From: Agromyces luteolus
GTDB taxonomy: Bacteria > Actinomycetota > Actinomycetes > Actinomycetales > Microbacteriaceae
Reading direction: 5' to 3'
Assembly (NCBI RefSeq): GCF_009729855.1
Contig: NZ_WODA01000006.1
Location: 62,001-126,000 of the forward strand
DNA: 64,000 nucleotides
Translations under genes and position numbers: made by a program
The notes under the pieces: generated by a model
Seen by the model: only the letters and a program-made list of their open reading frames with translations
What the model was told of the DNA's origin: nothing
The model's database searches: none
Part shown: positions 7,469 to 14,678 of the stretch, in pieces
How positions within the stretch are numbered: the stretch's first letter is position 1
How the letters are laid out: the number at the start of each line of letters is the position of its first letter

Positions 7469-8554
7469 ATGCGCAGATCCATCCCTCGCTCCGGCCTCGC
7501 CGCGGCCGCCGGCCTGGCAGTGTTCGCACTGCTCACCGGCTGCGCCGCGGGCGCCCCCGCAGCAGGCAGCGACACCGAGCCCGTCGAGCTCGCCGACGGC
7601 GAACCCGGCGAGCCGGAGGACACCGACATCACGGTGGCCATCCCCTTCCCCGACATCACCATGTACTCGATGTACGTGCTCGCCACCGACCTCGGCTACT
7701 ACGAGGAGGAGGGCCTCACGGTCGAGGTCATCACGGCCGACAACGTGACCGCGGCCGTGGCATCCGGCAGCGCCGACATCGGCGTCGAGTCGACCGGTAC
7801 CGTCATCGAGGCGATCCGCGGCGGCGTCGAGGTCGACCTCGTCTCCGGGCACTACTGCCGGCAGAACTTCGACTTCGCCGTGCAGCCCGAGATCGACTCG
7901 GTCGAGGACCTCGAGGGCACGTCGATCGTCCTCGCCGGCACGCCCGGCGACCCGGCCGAGTTCCAGCGGGCCCGCGTGCTCGCCGAGGAGGGCTGGGACC
8001 TCGAGGGCGTGAACGTCGAGGTCGTCTACCCCGGCCCCGGCTCGGAATCGTGGACGGAGTTCTTCGTGAACGACCGCATCACGCTGCAGCCGTTCTACGG
8101 CGACGACCGCCCCGCGCTGGAGGAGGCCGGCGCGAAGTTCCCCGTCGAGGCGCTCCGCAACTGGGCGAACGACGTCATGGTCGCCGGGAGCGGCTACGTG
8201 CAGGAGAACCCGAACACGCTCGTGCGATTCCTGCGGGCGACGCTCAAGGCCGTCGACTTCGTGACCGCCCCGGCACCGGGTGAGTTCCCGGACAACGTCG
8301 ACGAGGTGCTCGACATCTACGAGGCGAACGACTTCGACGTCGAGGCGCTCCGCGGCTCCGACAGCCCCTGGGTGCTCGACGGCCACCTCGCCTGCCAGAA
8401 CCTCTACTTCGACACCGAGGCCTGGGACACCACCGTCGAGACGCAGAGCCTCGAGCCCATCGAGTTCGACACCGCGCAGCTCGTCTACCTCGAGAAGGCG
8501 CAGGAGCTCCTCGGCCTCGACAACTCCGGCCCGGAGACCCTCCCCTACCCCTGA
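7469..8554 (+). CDS. NitT/TauT-type ABC solute-binding lipoprotein
   Basis: This 361-residue protein has a lipoprotein signal peptide (RRSIPRSGLAAAAGLAVFAL, then the lipobox LTGC). It shows the NMT1/SsuA-like fold: a first beta strand ITVAIPFPDITMYSMYVLATDLGYYEEEGLTVEVI (~52-86), then a VASGSADIGVE segment and a long C-terminal lobe. GGAGAG lies 3 nt before the ATG. No ATPase or permease is adjacent; the matching NitT/TauT ATPase and two permeases are 4-6 kb away on the other strand, under the same operator motif. Ligands of this class include sulfonates, nitrate, pyrimidines and aromatics; the ligand here is unknown. Confidence 0.85.
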   Translation: MRRSIPRSGLAAAAGLAVFALLTGCAAGAPAAGSDTEPVELADGEPGEPEDTDITVAIPFPDITMYSMYVLATDLGYYEEEGLTVEVITADNVTAAVASGSADIGVESTGTVIEAIRGGVEVDLVSGHYCRQNFDFAVQPEIDSVEDLEGTSIVLAGTPGDPAEFQRARVLAEEGWDLEGVNVEVVYPGPGSESWTEFFVNDRITLQPFYGDDRPALEEAGAKFPVEALRNWANDVMVAGSGYVQENPNTLVRFLRATLKAVDFVTAPAPGEFPDNVDEVLDIYEANDFDVEALRGSDSPWVLDGHLACQNLYFDTEAWDTTVETQSLEPIEFDTAQLVYLEKAQELLGLDNSGPETLPYP

Positions 8555-8572
8555 CCCGATCCCCCGCACGAT

Positions 8573-8614
8573 CGACGGGCCCTCGCCGCAGCGCATGACG
8601 GCGGGGGCCCGTCG
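8573..8614 (+). terminator. Rho-independent-type hairpin after the solute-binding protein
   Basis: CGACGGGCCCTCGCC (8573-8587) pairs with GGCGGGGGCCCGTCG (8600-8614), 14 of 15 bases, around a 12 nt loop, 18 bp after the stop codon. No T-tract follows, as is common at high G+C. Confidence 0.7.
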
Positions 8615-8703
8615 CGTGCCCGGCGGCGGTGCCCGTATGGGCCGGCCGAGCCGACGGTTCACGCGGTGCACGTGCATTCCGATCGGTCCCGCCCGAAGGC
8701 TTG

Positions 8704-8709
8704 TACCCT
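8704..8709 (+). promoter_or_regulatory. -10 hexamer for a leaderless transcript
   Basis: TACCCT lies 6 nt before the GTG at 8716. It is the main reason for preferring that start over an upstream ATG with no ribosome-binding site. Confidence 0.4.
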
Positions 8710-8715
8710 TCGTGG

Positions 8716-9312
8716 GTGCTGTTCGGCGTGTTCTTCGTGCTTACCTTCCCCTTCGCGGCCGGGTTTCTGATCTTCCTGATCGTGTGGTCGATCAGGCGGG
8801 CGCGTCAGGGTGGGCGTTCGGCGATCATCGCGACGATCGGGATCTGGGCTGCTGCCGGCGTGCTCACCGGACTCGCCGGCACCGCGTGGTACCTGGCGAA
8901 TTGGCGGTCGGCGGTATCCGCATCCCCACCGCAGTTGACCGGTCGCTGGTCGAGTGAGTCGTCGGATGGCAGGGCCACGATCGAACTGAGACGGGACGGG
9001 TCCGCCGTCGTCGAAGGTGTTCCGTCGGATGCGGCGTGGACCTTCGACTGGATGGATGAAACCCCCGATCTTCCGGCCGTGCTCGACGGCCACGGAACGT
9101 GGGAGGGCGAGCGATTCGGCTCCGTCGAGCTCAGCTGTGCGGACGGACGAGACCTTCGCCTGCTCTGGCATGCGGTCGAGAGCCCGACCGGCACGATGTA
9201 CCTGCAGTTCATCGCAGGCGACCCCGATGCTCCGGAGTACTTCGGCGAGTTCAGCAAGGTCGACGACCAGAATGCGCCGGACATGCAGGCGACGACGAAG
9301 CCGGCCTGCTGA
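8716..9312 (+). CDS. Two-TM membrane protein with a soluble C-terminal domain, unknown function
   Basis: As annotated the protein has 198 residues. Two hydrophobic helices (~4-26 and ~36-58) flank a basic loop (RRARQGGR). The remaining ~130 residues form a soluble domain beginning LTGRWSSESSDGRATIELRRDG, a pattern like lipocalin-type domains that measure a 'result minus reference' shape; this is only a resemblance. The start is uncertain: GTG 8716 (after TACCCT) is preferred, TTG 8701 is possible. It is the first gene of the accessory patch, and its base composition is visibly less G+C-rich than its neighbours. Confidence 0.6.
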   Translation: MLFGVFFVLTFPFAAGFLIFLIVWSIRRARQGGRSAIIATIGIWAAAGVLTGLAGTAWYLANWRSAVSASPPQLTGRWSSESSDGRATIELRRDGSAVVEGVPSDAAWTFDWMDETPDLPAVLDGHGTWEGERFGSVELSCADGRDLRLLWHAVESPTGTMYLQFIAGDPDAPEYFGEFSKVDDQNAPDMQATTKPAC

Positions 9313-9538
9313 GATGACTTCGGGTCGTTGATTGACCCCCCATCGCATCACAGGCCATGCGGATCGACGTCACTGGCATCAGCTGTGAGGTGAGGAGAGG
9401 GATTCGCCTTGGAGGCGTCGGGCGTCGAGGCGGCAATGGGCGTCTCCGGCCTCGGCACGAGGAAGTGGGCAACGATCTCGGCGTCCGCGAAGGCGCAGCG
9501 CTTCTTCGCATGAGGCGCGGGTGCTCGGCCGTCTCAGA

Positions 9539-9880
9539 TCACGTCTTGGACTTGCCTCGCCCGGCTCGGACGTTCTTCAGTCCCTGAACCCCGCTGGCGA
9601 TGTTGCGGCCAACGGCATTCGGCACGCTCTCGTTGGCCAGCGGCGCGTACTTCCGGTGGGCGGCTTGCCTGGAGGTTCCGAGGACGGCGCCGATCGCCGC
9701 CCATGTATCACCTGCGGCGTGCGCCTCCGCGACCGCGTCCGCGAGATCGCGTTCTGCCGCCTCGAGCGCGTCGAGTGCAGCACCGATCCTCGCCAACTGC
9801 GCTCCATCGCGCATGTCCGACTTGGCGAGTTCGAGTTCATCGAGCCACGCCTCCGTGCTGTTCTTCTTCGTTGTCGTCAT
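9539..9880 (-). CDS. Helix-turn-helix protein, probable antitoxin/autoregulator partner of the 9892 gene
   Basis: This 113-residue protein has an N-terminal charged helix, an amphipathic region and a clear helix-turn-helix reading AGDTWAAIGAVLGTSRQAAHRKY (~57-79). The C terminus is basic (VRAGRGKSKT). It is the second gene of a two-gene unit, 11 bp after the toxin-like gene; the order toxin then antitoxin is usual for BrnT/BrnA-like pairs. The start at 9880 (ATG, M-T-T-T-K-K) has GGCGGTGAC upstream. A DNA-binding antitoxin acting on the palindromes at 10129-10167 is inferred. The homeodomain-like HTH differs from classical BrnA (ribbon-helix-helix). Confidence 0.6.
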   Translation of the reverse strand: MTTTKKNSTEAWLDELELAKSDMRDGAQLARIGAALDALEAAERDLADAVAEAHAAGDTWAAIGAVLGTSRQAAHRKYAPLANESVPNAVGRNIASGVQGLKNVRAGRGKSKT

Positions 9881-9891
9881 GCTGTCACCGC

Positions 9892-10125
9892 CTAGATCAG
9901 GTCGTACCACTTGGGGCGAAGGTTGTCGGCGTGAATGACCCGGGTCGGATCGGCCGCCGGGACCACGACGATCTCGAGGAACCGCCCGTCCTGGGCTGGG
10001 CCGATGATGAGGATCTGAGGGTCGCCGTCACGCTCGACTTCGCGGTACACGCGCGGGTGGCGGATGGCGTGTCGGATGTCGGCATCCGTGATGCCGTGCT
10101 TCCTGGCGCTCGACCTGATCTCCAC
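9892..10125 (-). CDS. BrnT-like small toxin candidate
   Basis: The 77-residue protein has the layout of BrnT-type RNase toxins: RKHGITDADIRHAIRHP at the N terminus, a central ILIIGPAQDGRFLEIVVV strand pair, and VIHADNLRPKWYDLI at the end. The GTG at 10125 is the only start before an in-frame stop (TAG). The start lies 6 nt after TAGGTT, so the transcript may be leaderless. It is followed 11 bp later by the HTH gene. The family resemblance is seen; toxicity is not shown. Confidence 0.6.
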   Translation of the reverse strand: MEIRSSARKHGITDADIRHAIRHPRVYREVERDGDPQILIIGPAQDGRFLEIVVVPAADPTRVIHADNLRPKWYDLI

Positions 10126-10128
10126 ATC

Positions 10129-10167
10129 GTCAACCTATTGTTGACGGCCGACATCCCGGATGTCAAC
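10129..10167 (-). promoter_or_regulatory. Promoter/operator of the toxin-antitoxin unit, two overlapping palindromes
   Basis: GTCAAC-N5-GTTGAC (10129-10145) and GACATCC-C-GGATGTC (10150-10164) are perfect palindromes. A third GTCAAC half-site is at 10162-10167. On the minus strand a TAGGTT hexamer falls inside the first palindrome, so binding there would block transcription. Confidence 0.65.
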
Positions 10168-10274
10168 CAAATGATGACACGTGCAGGGACGCTGCAGCTT
10201 CAGTCGCAATGTCGCGTCGAAGGGATCCCTCACTGCGGCATTACCTCGAGGGGAGCATGTAGCGCTTGGGCGAA

Positions 10275-10328
10275 TTCGGCAAAGAACCAACTGCCGCACT
10301 TCGAGGACCTCGCCAATCGGCGGGGCCC
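10275..10328. repeat. Imperfect direct repeat with internal hairpin, copy A
   Basis: It begins TTCGGCAAAGAACCAACT and continues through GCACTTCGAGGACCTCGCC into a hairpin (CCTCGCC/GGCGGGG). It is about 80% identical to 10671-10722. The two copies flank the small membrane gene at 10385-10669. Confidence 0.65.
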
Positions 10329-10384
10329 TCTGCATGTCTGTGAGGGACCTACGATGGTCCCTGACCCAGCCCTTGCGCCCGCCG

Positions 10385-10669
10385 ATGGAGGGAACGTTGA
10401 CCTCGGATACATCGCCCTCACTGAACCAGTTGTTCAAAGCGCTCGGCAAGGACCCGCGGTATCAACTCATCTCCGCATGGGTCTCGGTCGGGCTGTCGCC
10501 CTTCTTCGTCTTCATCTTCTGGGTGCTCGCTCAGACGCTGTCGCCTTGGTTCTGGATGCTGGTCGCCGCCGCCGCGGTGAACTTCGCGCACAACATCTGG
10601 CTCGTCGTGAAGTACCGGCGCGCATTTCGGCAGGAGACTCCGGCTGAGGCGCGTTTACACGCCGAGTAA
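10385..10669 (+). CDS. Small two-TM membrane protein, unknown
   Basis: The protein has 94 residues, with two hydrophobic helices (~29-53 and ~56-75) and a charged C terminus (VKYRRAFRQETPAEARLHAE). The start is uncertain: the ATG at 10385 has no Shine-Dalgarno, while a TTG at 10397 follows GGAGGG by 4 nt. It is not recognised as any family. It lies between the two copies of a 52 bp hairpin repeat, the second of which probably terminates it. Confidence 0.5.
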   Translation: MEGTLTSDTSPSLNQLFKALGKDPRYQLISAWVSVGLSPFFVFIFWVLAQTLSPWFWMLVAAAAVNFAHNIWLVVKYRRAFRQETPAEARLHAE

Positions 10670-10670
10670 C

Positions 10671-10722
10671 TTCGGCAAGAACTAACTGTCGCACTTCGAG
10701 GGCCTCGCCACTTGGCGAGGCC
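10671..10722. repeat. Imperfect direct repeat with perfect 9 bp hairpin, copy B
   Basis: It begins TTCGGCAAGAACTAACT and holds GGCCTCGCC-ACTT-GGCGAGGCC (10701-10722), a perfect stem with a 4 nt loop. It starts 1 bp after the stop of the small membrane gene and could serve as its terminator. Copy A is at 10275-10328. Confidence 0.7.
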
Positions 10723-10831
10723 GATCCCTCACTGATCATCGGTCGGCCTGATCGGTCGTCGAGGAGATACGCTTCCGTCTGCAGCTCCTCGAAGCCGGAT
10801 CCGAGCTGGTGATCGAGAAGGAACGACCGGG

Positions 10832-11068
10832 ATGCCGACGACTGCCATGTTCTTCCTCGCATTCTGGTGGGGAATGGTCGGTATCGGCTCCGCAGGAGTC
10901 CGCGCTTGGTTGATCGACCGCCTCAGGATCATCAACGGCGGCGTCGACTCCTCGCGCCTACGATTCGGCAAGCGGGTTGCCGATGTCCTCATCCTCTTCA
11001 TGCTCGCTACTGCAGCGTTCTGGTTGATCATGGCGCTGGTCGGTCTCGCGACGAATGGCCCCTCATGA
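10832..11068 (+). CDS. Small membrane protein, unknown
   Basis: This 78-residue protein has hydrophobic helices at ~4-26 and ~51-72, joined by a basic stretch (RLRIINGGVDSSRLRFGKR). GAAGGAACGACCGGG precedes the ATG. The stop overlaps the ATG of the next gene by 4 bp (ATGA), so the two are probably coupled. No family is recognised. Base composition is lower in G+C than the flanking operons. Confidence 0.55.
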   Translation: MPTTAMFFLAFWWGMVGIGSAGVRAWLIDRLRIINGGVDSSRLRFGKRVADVLILFMLATAAFWLIMALVGLATNGPS

Positions 11069-11318
11069 TCAGTCTGATGCGCCGCTGGTTCTGCTGGTCC
11101 GACACGTTCAACCCCTGGGGCCCGACAGGTGCCGTTGGCGCAACATTCAACGTATTCGCGGCCGGAGCACTGATCCTGATGTCCCTCGGGAGCAGTCCGA
11201 TGCCGTGGCCCTTCCACTTCGTCTCCTGGCTGGCGCTAGTTGGCTCGCCGTCCGTGCGTGGTGGAACCTGATCCACTCGTGGCGATATCCGACCCTGCCG
11301 GACGAGTCGGAGGACTGA
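11065..11318 (+). pseudogene. Probable small membrane protein gene with a frameshift near 11.23 kb
   Basis: The ATG at 11065 overlaps the previous stop (ATGA) and reads MISLMRRWFCWSDTFNPWGP, then a hydrophobic helix and FHFVSW, and stops at 11271. One frame over, the sequence continues naturally from the same point as SWLAVRAWWNLIHSW and ends YPTLPDESED at 11318. Joined, the two pieces give a coherent two-helix protein with an acidic tail. A single-base indel around 11225-11240 is the simplest reading; a sequencing error is not excluded. Confidence 0.5.
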
Positions 11319-11448
11319 CGCAATCGCCGGCTCTCAGAGCTCAGCGCCCGCAAGCTGGTCCTTCACCGAGACCTCGTCGGTTGGGATATTGCCATGCGGC
11401 AGCGGGATCGGGTGGACCGACCGGGAACATGGATCGGGGGTGGCGGTT

Positions 11449-11500
11449 GTCGTCAGCTCTGGCGGGTGCAACGGACTTCGCACCCGCCAGTAGTGACGAC
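11449..11500. repeat. Inverted repeat
   Basis: GTCGTCA (11449-11455) pairs with TGACGAC (11494-11500), and CTGGCGGGTGC (11459-11469) with GCACCCGCCAG (11480-11490). The arms total 18 bp with a symmetric 3 nt interruption. It could be a terminator for the 10.8-11.3 kb genes or a remnant of a mobile-element end. Confidence 0.65.
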
Positions 11501-11622
11501 ATCCTCAAATGACGACCCGCGGCGCGCGGCGGCCGTCCCGGATAACCCGCCCGATGCCCGTCGCAATGAGGGCGCCCCGTCAGGCGTCGCCGCTCGTGCC
11601 GGCCCGGCCCGCGCACGCAGCA

Positions 11623-11659
11623 GCCGGCCCCCGTCATCGCGCATGAAACGGGGGCCGGC
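11623..11659 (-). terminator. Terminator of the RidA/ABC/hydrolase operon
   Basis: GCCGGCCCCCGT (11623-11634) and ACGGGGGCCGGC (11648-11659) form a perfect 12 bp stem with a 13 nt loop. It lies 25 bp past the stop of the RidA-like gene. Confidence 0.8.
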
Positions 11660-11684
11660 GGTCTGTGGGCGAGCGGATGCCGCG

Positions 11685-12131
11685 TCAGCCGCTCGACACG
11701 CGGGCGGGCGCAGCAACGGAAGCCGCGCCATCCGCCCGTGACGGCACCGCCGCGATCGCCTCGATCTCGAAGCGGTACTCGGGGCCGGCGAAGCCGGCGA
11801 CCTGCACGAGCGTCGACACGGGGAAGTCGTGCGTGAAGTAGCGCGCGCGGATCTCGCGCACGTCGTCGCGCACGAGCCGGAAGTCGTCGCGGACGAACAC
11901 GTTGACCTTGACGACGTCGGCGGGGGTCGCGCCCGCGGCATCCAGCACCGCGGCGAGGTTGGCGAAGGCGAGCTCCACCTGCTCGCGGGTGTCGGCGGGC
12001 ATCGTGCCATCCGCTCGCATGCCGATGATGCCGCTGACGAACACGAGGTCGCCGCCCGAGACGCGGATGGCCTGGCTGAAGTCCGCCGTCGGCGGGTAGA
12101 CGCCGACGGGCCTGATGATCTGCTTCTGCAT
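11685..12131 (-). CDS. RidA/YjgF/RutC-family protein, non-canonical
   Basis: The 148-residue protein has the RidA fold: FSQAIRVSGGDLVFVSGIIG near the start, QVELAFANLAAVLDAAGATPADVVKVNVFVRD in the middle and FEIEAIAAV at the end. In canonical RidA an arginine in PxRS/PxRT holds the imino acid carboxylate; here the motif reads FPVSTLVQVAGF, with no arginine. It is therefore unlikely to be a standard 2-aminoacrylate deaminase. A ~20-residue tail (PSRADGAASVAAPARVSSG) is extra. It is last in the operon, 11 bp after a permease. Proteins of this family occur in several N-heterocycle pathways (for example RutC). Confidence 0.85.
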   Translation of the reverse strand: MQKQIIRPVGVYPPTADFSQAIRVSGGDLVFVSGIIGMRADGTMPADTREQVELAFANLAAVLDAAGATPADVVKVNVFVRDDFRLVRDDVREIRARYFTHDFPVSTLVQVAGFAGPEYRFEIEAIAAVPSRADGAASVAAPARVSSG

Positions 12132-12142
12132 GCGCCAGACCC

Positions 12143-12982
12143 TTACGACGCCCCGACGATCTTGCGGTCGTCGTACCAGGGCGCGAGCCGGCGGCGCAGC
12201 GTCGAGATGAGCCACAGCGTGAGGTTCGCGATGATCACCATGACGATCACCAGGGCGATCGCCTCGGCCATCATGAACTGGTACGCCGCGAACTCGAGCA
12301 GGTGGCCGAGGCCGCCCGTGCCACCGAGGAACTCGCCCAGCACCTCGCCCGTGAAACCGAGCGCCGCACCGCGCTGGATGCCCGACAGGCTGTAGGGCAG
12401 CGTCGCCGGGAAGATCACCTTCCAGCCGAGGTACACGCCGTTCACGCCGAACACGCGGCCCGCGCTCACGAGCGACGGGCTCACGGTGACCGCACCCTCC
12501 ATCGTGTTCAGGATGATCGGGAAGACCGCGAGCAGGAACACGAGCGCGATCTTCGACTCGTTGCCGAGCCCCAGGATCAGGATGAAGAGCGGCGCGAGCG
12601 CCACCTTCGGCGTCGAGTACAGCAGCCACAGGAACGGCGCCACGGTGAAGCGCAGCACCGGCGACCAGCCGACCGCGAGGCCGACGACCACGCCGACGAC
12701 GATCGCGAGGGCGAGGCCGATCAGCAGGTTCTGCATGCTGTAGACGAACGCCTGCCAGAACTCGGGCTCGCCGAGGAGTCGCACGAACGCCGCGATGATC
12801 TCGGTGGGCGGCGGCAGGAACGCCGCGGGCACGAGCTGCAACCAGCTCACCGCGGCCTCCCAGACCAGCAGGACGGCGGCGACGACGCCGACGAGCAGCC
12901 ACGCCCACTTGCCCTCGCCGGAGCGGACGACGCGGCGCGGACGGACGATGCGGTTCGTCCCGGTCGCTGAGGTGACGGTCAT
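12143..12982 (-). CDS. NitT/TauT-family ABC transporter permease (second of two)
   Basis: The 279-residue protein has about six membrane helices. The BPD-transporter loop that contacts the ATPase is visible as EGAVTVSPSLVSAGRVFGVNGVYLGWKVIFPATLPYSLSGI. The N-terminal PPTEIIAAFVRL motif is typical of SsuC/TauC. The ATG overlaps the stop of the first permease by 4 bp. Two different permeases rather than one homodimer is less usual for this class and implies a heterodimeric channel. Confidence 0.88.
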   Translation of the reverse strand: MTVTSATGTNRIVRPRRVVRSGEGKWAWLLVGVVAAVLLVWEAAVSWLQLVPAAFLPPPTEIIAAFVRLLGEPEFWQAFVYSMQNLLIGLALAIVVGVVVGLAVGWSPVLRFTVAPFLWLLYSTPKVALAPLFILILGLGNESKIALVFLLAVFPIILNTMEGAVTVSPSLVSAGRVFGVNGVYLGWKVIFPATLPYSLSGIQRGAALGFTGEVLGEFLGGTGGLGHLLEFAAYQFMMAEAIALVIVMVIIANLTLWLISTLRRRLAPWYDDRKIVGAS

Positions 12983-13812
12983 CGACGTGCCTTCCTCGTC
13001 CACGGTGCGACCCAGCGCTCGACGAGGGTCACCACCTGCGTCATGCCGACGCTCCACACGACCACGAGCGCGATCGCCGCGAACGCCTGGTCGGTCTGGT
13101 AGGTGTTCGCGGCACGGATGATCACCGCGCCCATGCCCTGCGCCGAACCGGTGAGCTCGGCGACGACCATGCCGATCGTCGCGAGCACGACCGCCTGTCG
13201 CAGCCCGGCGAAGAGGAACGGCACGGTCGACGGCAGGTACACCGACCGGTACAGCTGGAATCGGCTCGCACCGAAGACCGTGCCGGCCCGGATGATCGAC
13301 GGGTTCGTCGTCCGCATGCCCGCCGCGACGTTCAGCAGGATCGGGAAGACCGCGCTGATCGCGACGAGGAAGATCACGGGACCGATGCCGAACCCGAACC
13401 ACGCCTTCGCCAGCGGCTGGTAGGCGATCGTCGGCGTCGCGTAGATCGTCCACGCGATCGGCCCGACGACCCGGTCGACCGGGAGCGACGTGCCCATCAG
13501 CAGGCCGAGCGGGATCCCGATCGCGACCGCGATCGCGAAGCCCGTGAGCCACGCCTGCAGCGACACGAGCGCGTTCGTCGCGAGCACGCCGCTCGACCAC
13601 AGCTCGAGGAAGCCCTGCCAGATCGCCGACGGCGGCGGGAAGAAGACCGGGTTGATCCAGCCCAGCACGCCGACGACGAGCTGCCAGAGCACGAGCATCA
13701 CGACGACCTCGGCGGCGAGCACGAGCGCCTTGCCGCGCGCGCTCAGCCCCGCGAGCCAGGCGCCGATGCCGCCGCGACCGAGGTTCGGCCCCGAGGCGAG
13801 GAACGTGCTCAC
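12979..13812 (-). CDS. NitT/TauT-family ABC transporter permease (first of two)
   Basis: The 277-residue integral membrane protein has helices at ~33-52, ~95-115, ~126-150 and further along. The characteristic FFPPPSAIWQGFLELWSSG is near the N terminus. The coupling loop reads AAGMRTTNPSIIRAGTVFGASRFQLYRSVYLPSTVPFLFAGL. The GTG start overlaps the ATPase stop by 4 bp (GTGA). It is likely to form a heterodimer with the product of 12143-12982. Confidence 0.88.
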   Translation of the reverse strand: MSTFLASGPNLGRGGIGAWLAGLSARGKALVLAAEVVVMLVLWQLVVGVLGWINPVFFPPPSAIWQGFLELWSSGVLATNALVSLQAWLTGFAIAVAIGIPLGLLMGTSLPVDRVVGPIAWTIYATPTIAYQPLAKAWFGFGIGPVIFLVAISAVFPILLNVAAGMRTTNPSIIRAGTVFGASRFQLYRSVYLPSTVPFLFAGLRQAVVLATIGMVVAELTGSAQGMGAVIIRAANTYQTDQAFAAIALVVVWSVGMTQVVTLVERWVAPWTRKARR

Positions 13813-14642
13813 TTCGACACCGCCGCGGCGGTCGCCTCACCCTGCAGCGCGTCCCACAGGTGGTCGCGGAGCTCGAGGAAGCGCGGGTCGCTCTGGATGC
13901 TGCGCTCCGATCGCGGCCGTGCGAGGCCGGTCTCGATGACCTCCTTGATGGCGCCCGGATGGCTCTTGAACACCACGATCCGGTCGCCGAGCAGGATCGC
14001 CTCCTCGATGGAGTGCGTGATGAAGAGCACCGTCTTGCCCGTCGCCGCGATGAGCTTCTCGATCTCGGCGCGCATGACCTCGCGCGTGAGCGCGTCGACC
14101 GCACCGAGCGGCTCGTCCATCAGCAGGATCCGCGGCTCGGCGACGATCGCGCGGGCGAGGCCCACGCGCTGCTGCATGCCGCCCGAGAGCTCGCGCGGGT
14201 ACGAGTGCTCGAACCCGCTGAGCCCGACGAGCTCGATCGCCTCCTGCACGCGGTCGCGCCATCCGTCGCCTTTCAGGCCCTTCTGCATCTCGAGCCCGAA
14301 CTTCACGTTGTCGAAGACCGTGCGCCACGGCAGCAGCGCGTAGTCCTGGAACACGACCGCCCGGTCGGGGCCGGGGCCCGTGACCGGTTCCCCGGCCACG
14401 AGCACCTGCCCCGCACTGGGCTTCACGAGCCCCGCGATCACGTTCATGAAGGTCGTCTTGCCGCAGCCCGACGGGCCGAGCACGGTCACGAACTCGCCCT
14501 CGCGGACGTCGAGGTCGACGCCCTCGATCGCGACGAGCTTCTTCCCGGTCCTGGCCACGTCGTAGCTCACGCCCAGGCCGCGCACCGAGATGAGCGACGA
14601 GACGGATGCCTCGTCCTCGGCCGGCTCGATGGTGGTCGTCAT
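13809..14642 (-). CDS. NitT/TauT-family ABC transporter ATPase
   Basis: The 277-residue ATPase has Walker A LGPSGCGKTTFMN, Q-loop VFQDYALLPWRTV, signature LSGGMQQRVGLARAI, Walker B ILLMDEPLGAVDALT and an H-loop with FITHSIEEAILLGD. The sequence is of the SsuB/TauB type. The start at 14642 (M-T-T-T-I-E-P) is chosen over an upstream ATG because GAGAGGGGA precedes it at a good distance. It lies 36 bp after the luciferase-like gene. It probably energises uptake with the two permeases and the solute-binding protein at 7.5 kb. Confidence 0.9.
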   Translation of the reverse strand: MTTTIEPAEDEASVSSLISVRGLGVSYDVARTGKKLVAIEGVDLDVREGEFVTVLGPSGCGKTTFMNVIAGLVKPSAGQVLVAGEPVTGPGPDRAVVFQDYALLPWRTVFDNVKFGLEMQKGLKGDGWRDRVQEAIELVGLSGFEHSYPRELSGGMQQRVGLARAIVAEPRILLMDEPLGAVDALTREVMRAEIEKLIAATGKTVLFITHSIEEAILLGDRIVVFKSHPGAIKEVIETGLARPRSERSIQSDPRFLELRDHLWDALQGEATAAAVSK

Positions 14643-14678
14643 CGCAGTCCCCTCTCCCATGTCCACGGGGCGCCTCGA

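Larger units (their letters stand above)
11319..11684. other. 366 bp region without a supportable gene
   Basis: The region contains one long inverted repeat (11449-11500) and a strong terminator (11623-11659). No open frame here has a plausible start, length and coding character. It marks the edge between the lower-G+C accessory patch and the catabolic ABC operon. Confidence 0.6.

Noticed and set aside
9357..9587. A 76-codon plus-strand frame between the membrane protein and the toxin-antitoxin genes
   Set aside because: No ribosome-binding site, no leaderless promoter, overlap with the end of the HTH gene, and no protein-like pattern.
10275..10722. Integron attC sites flanking a gene cassette
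   Set aside because: The copies lack the conserved inverse-core/core ends of attC, and there is no integrase. They are reported only as hairpin repeats.
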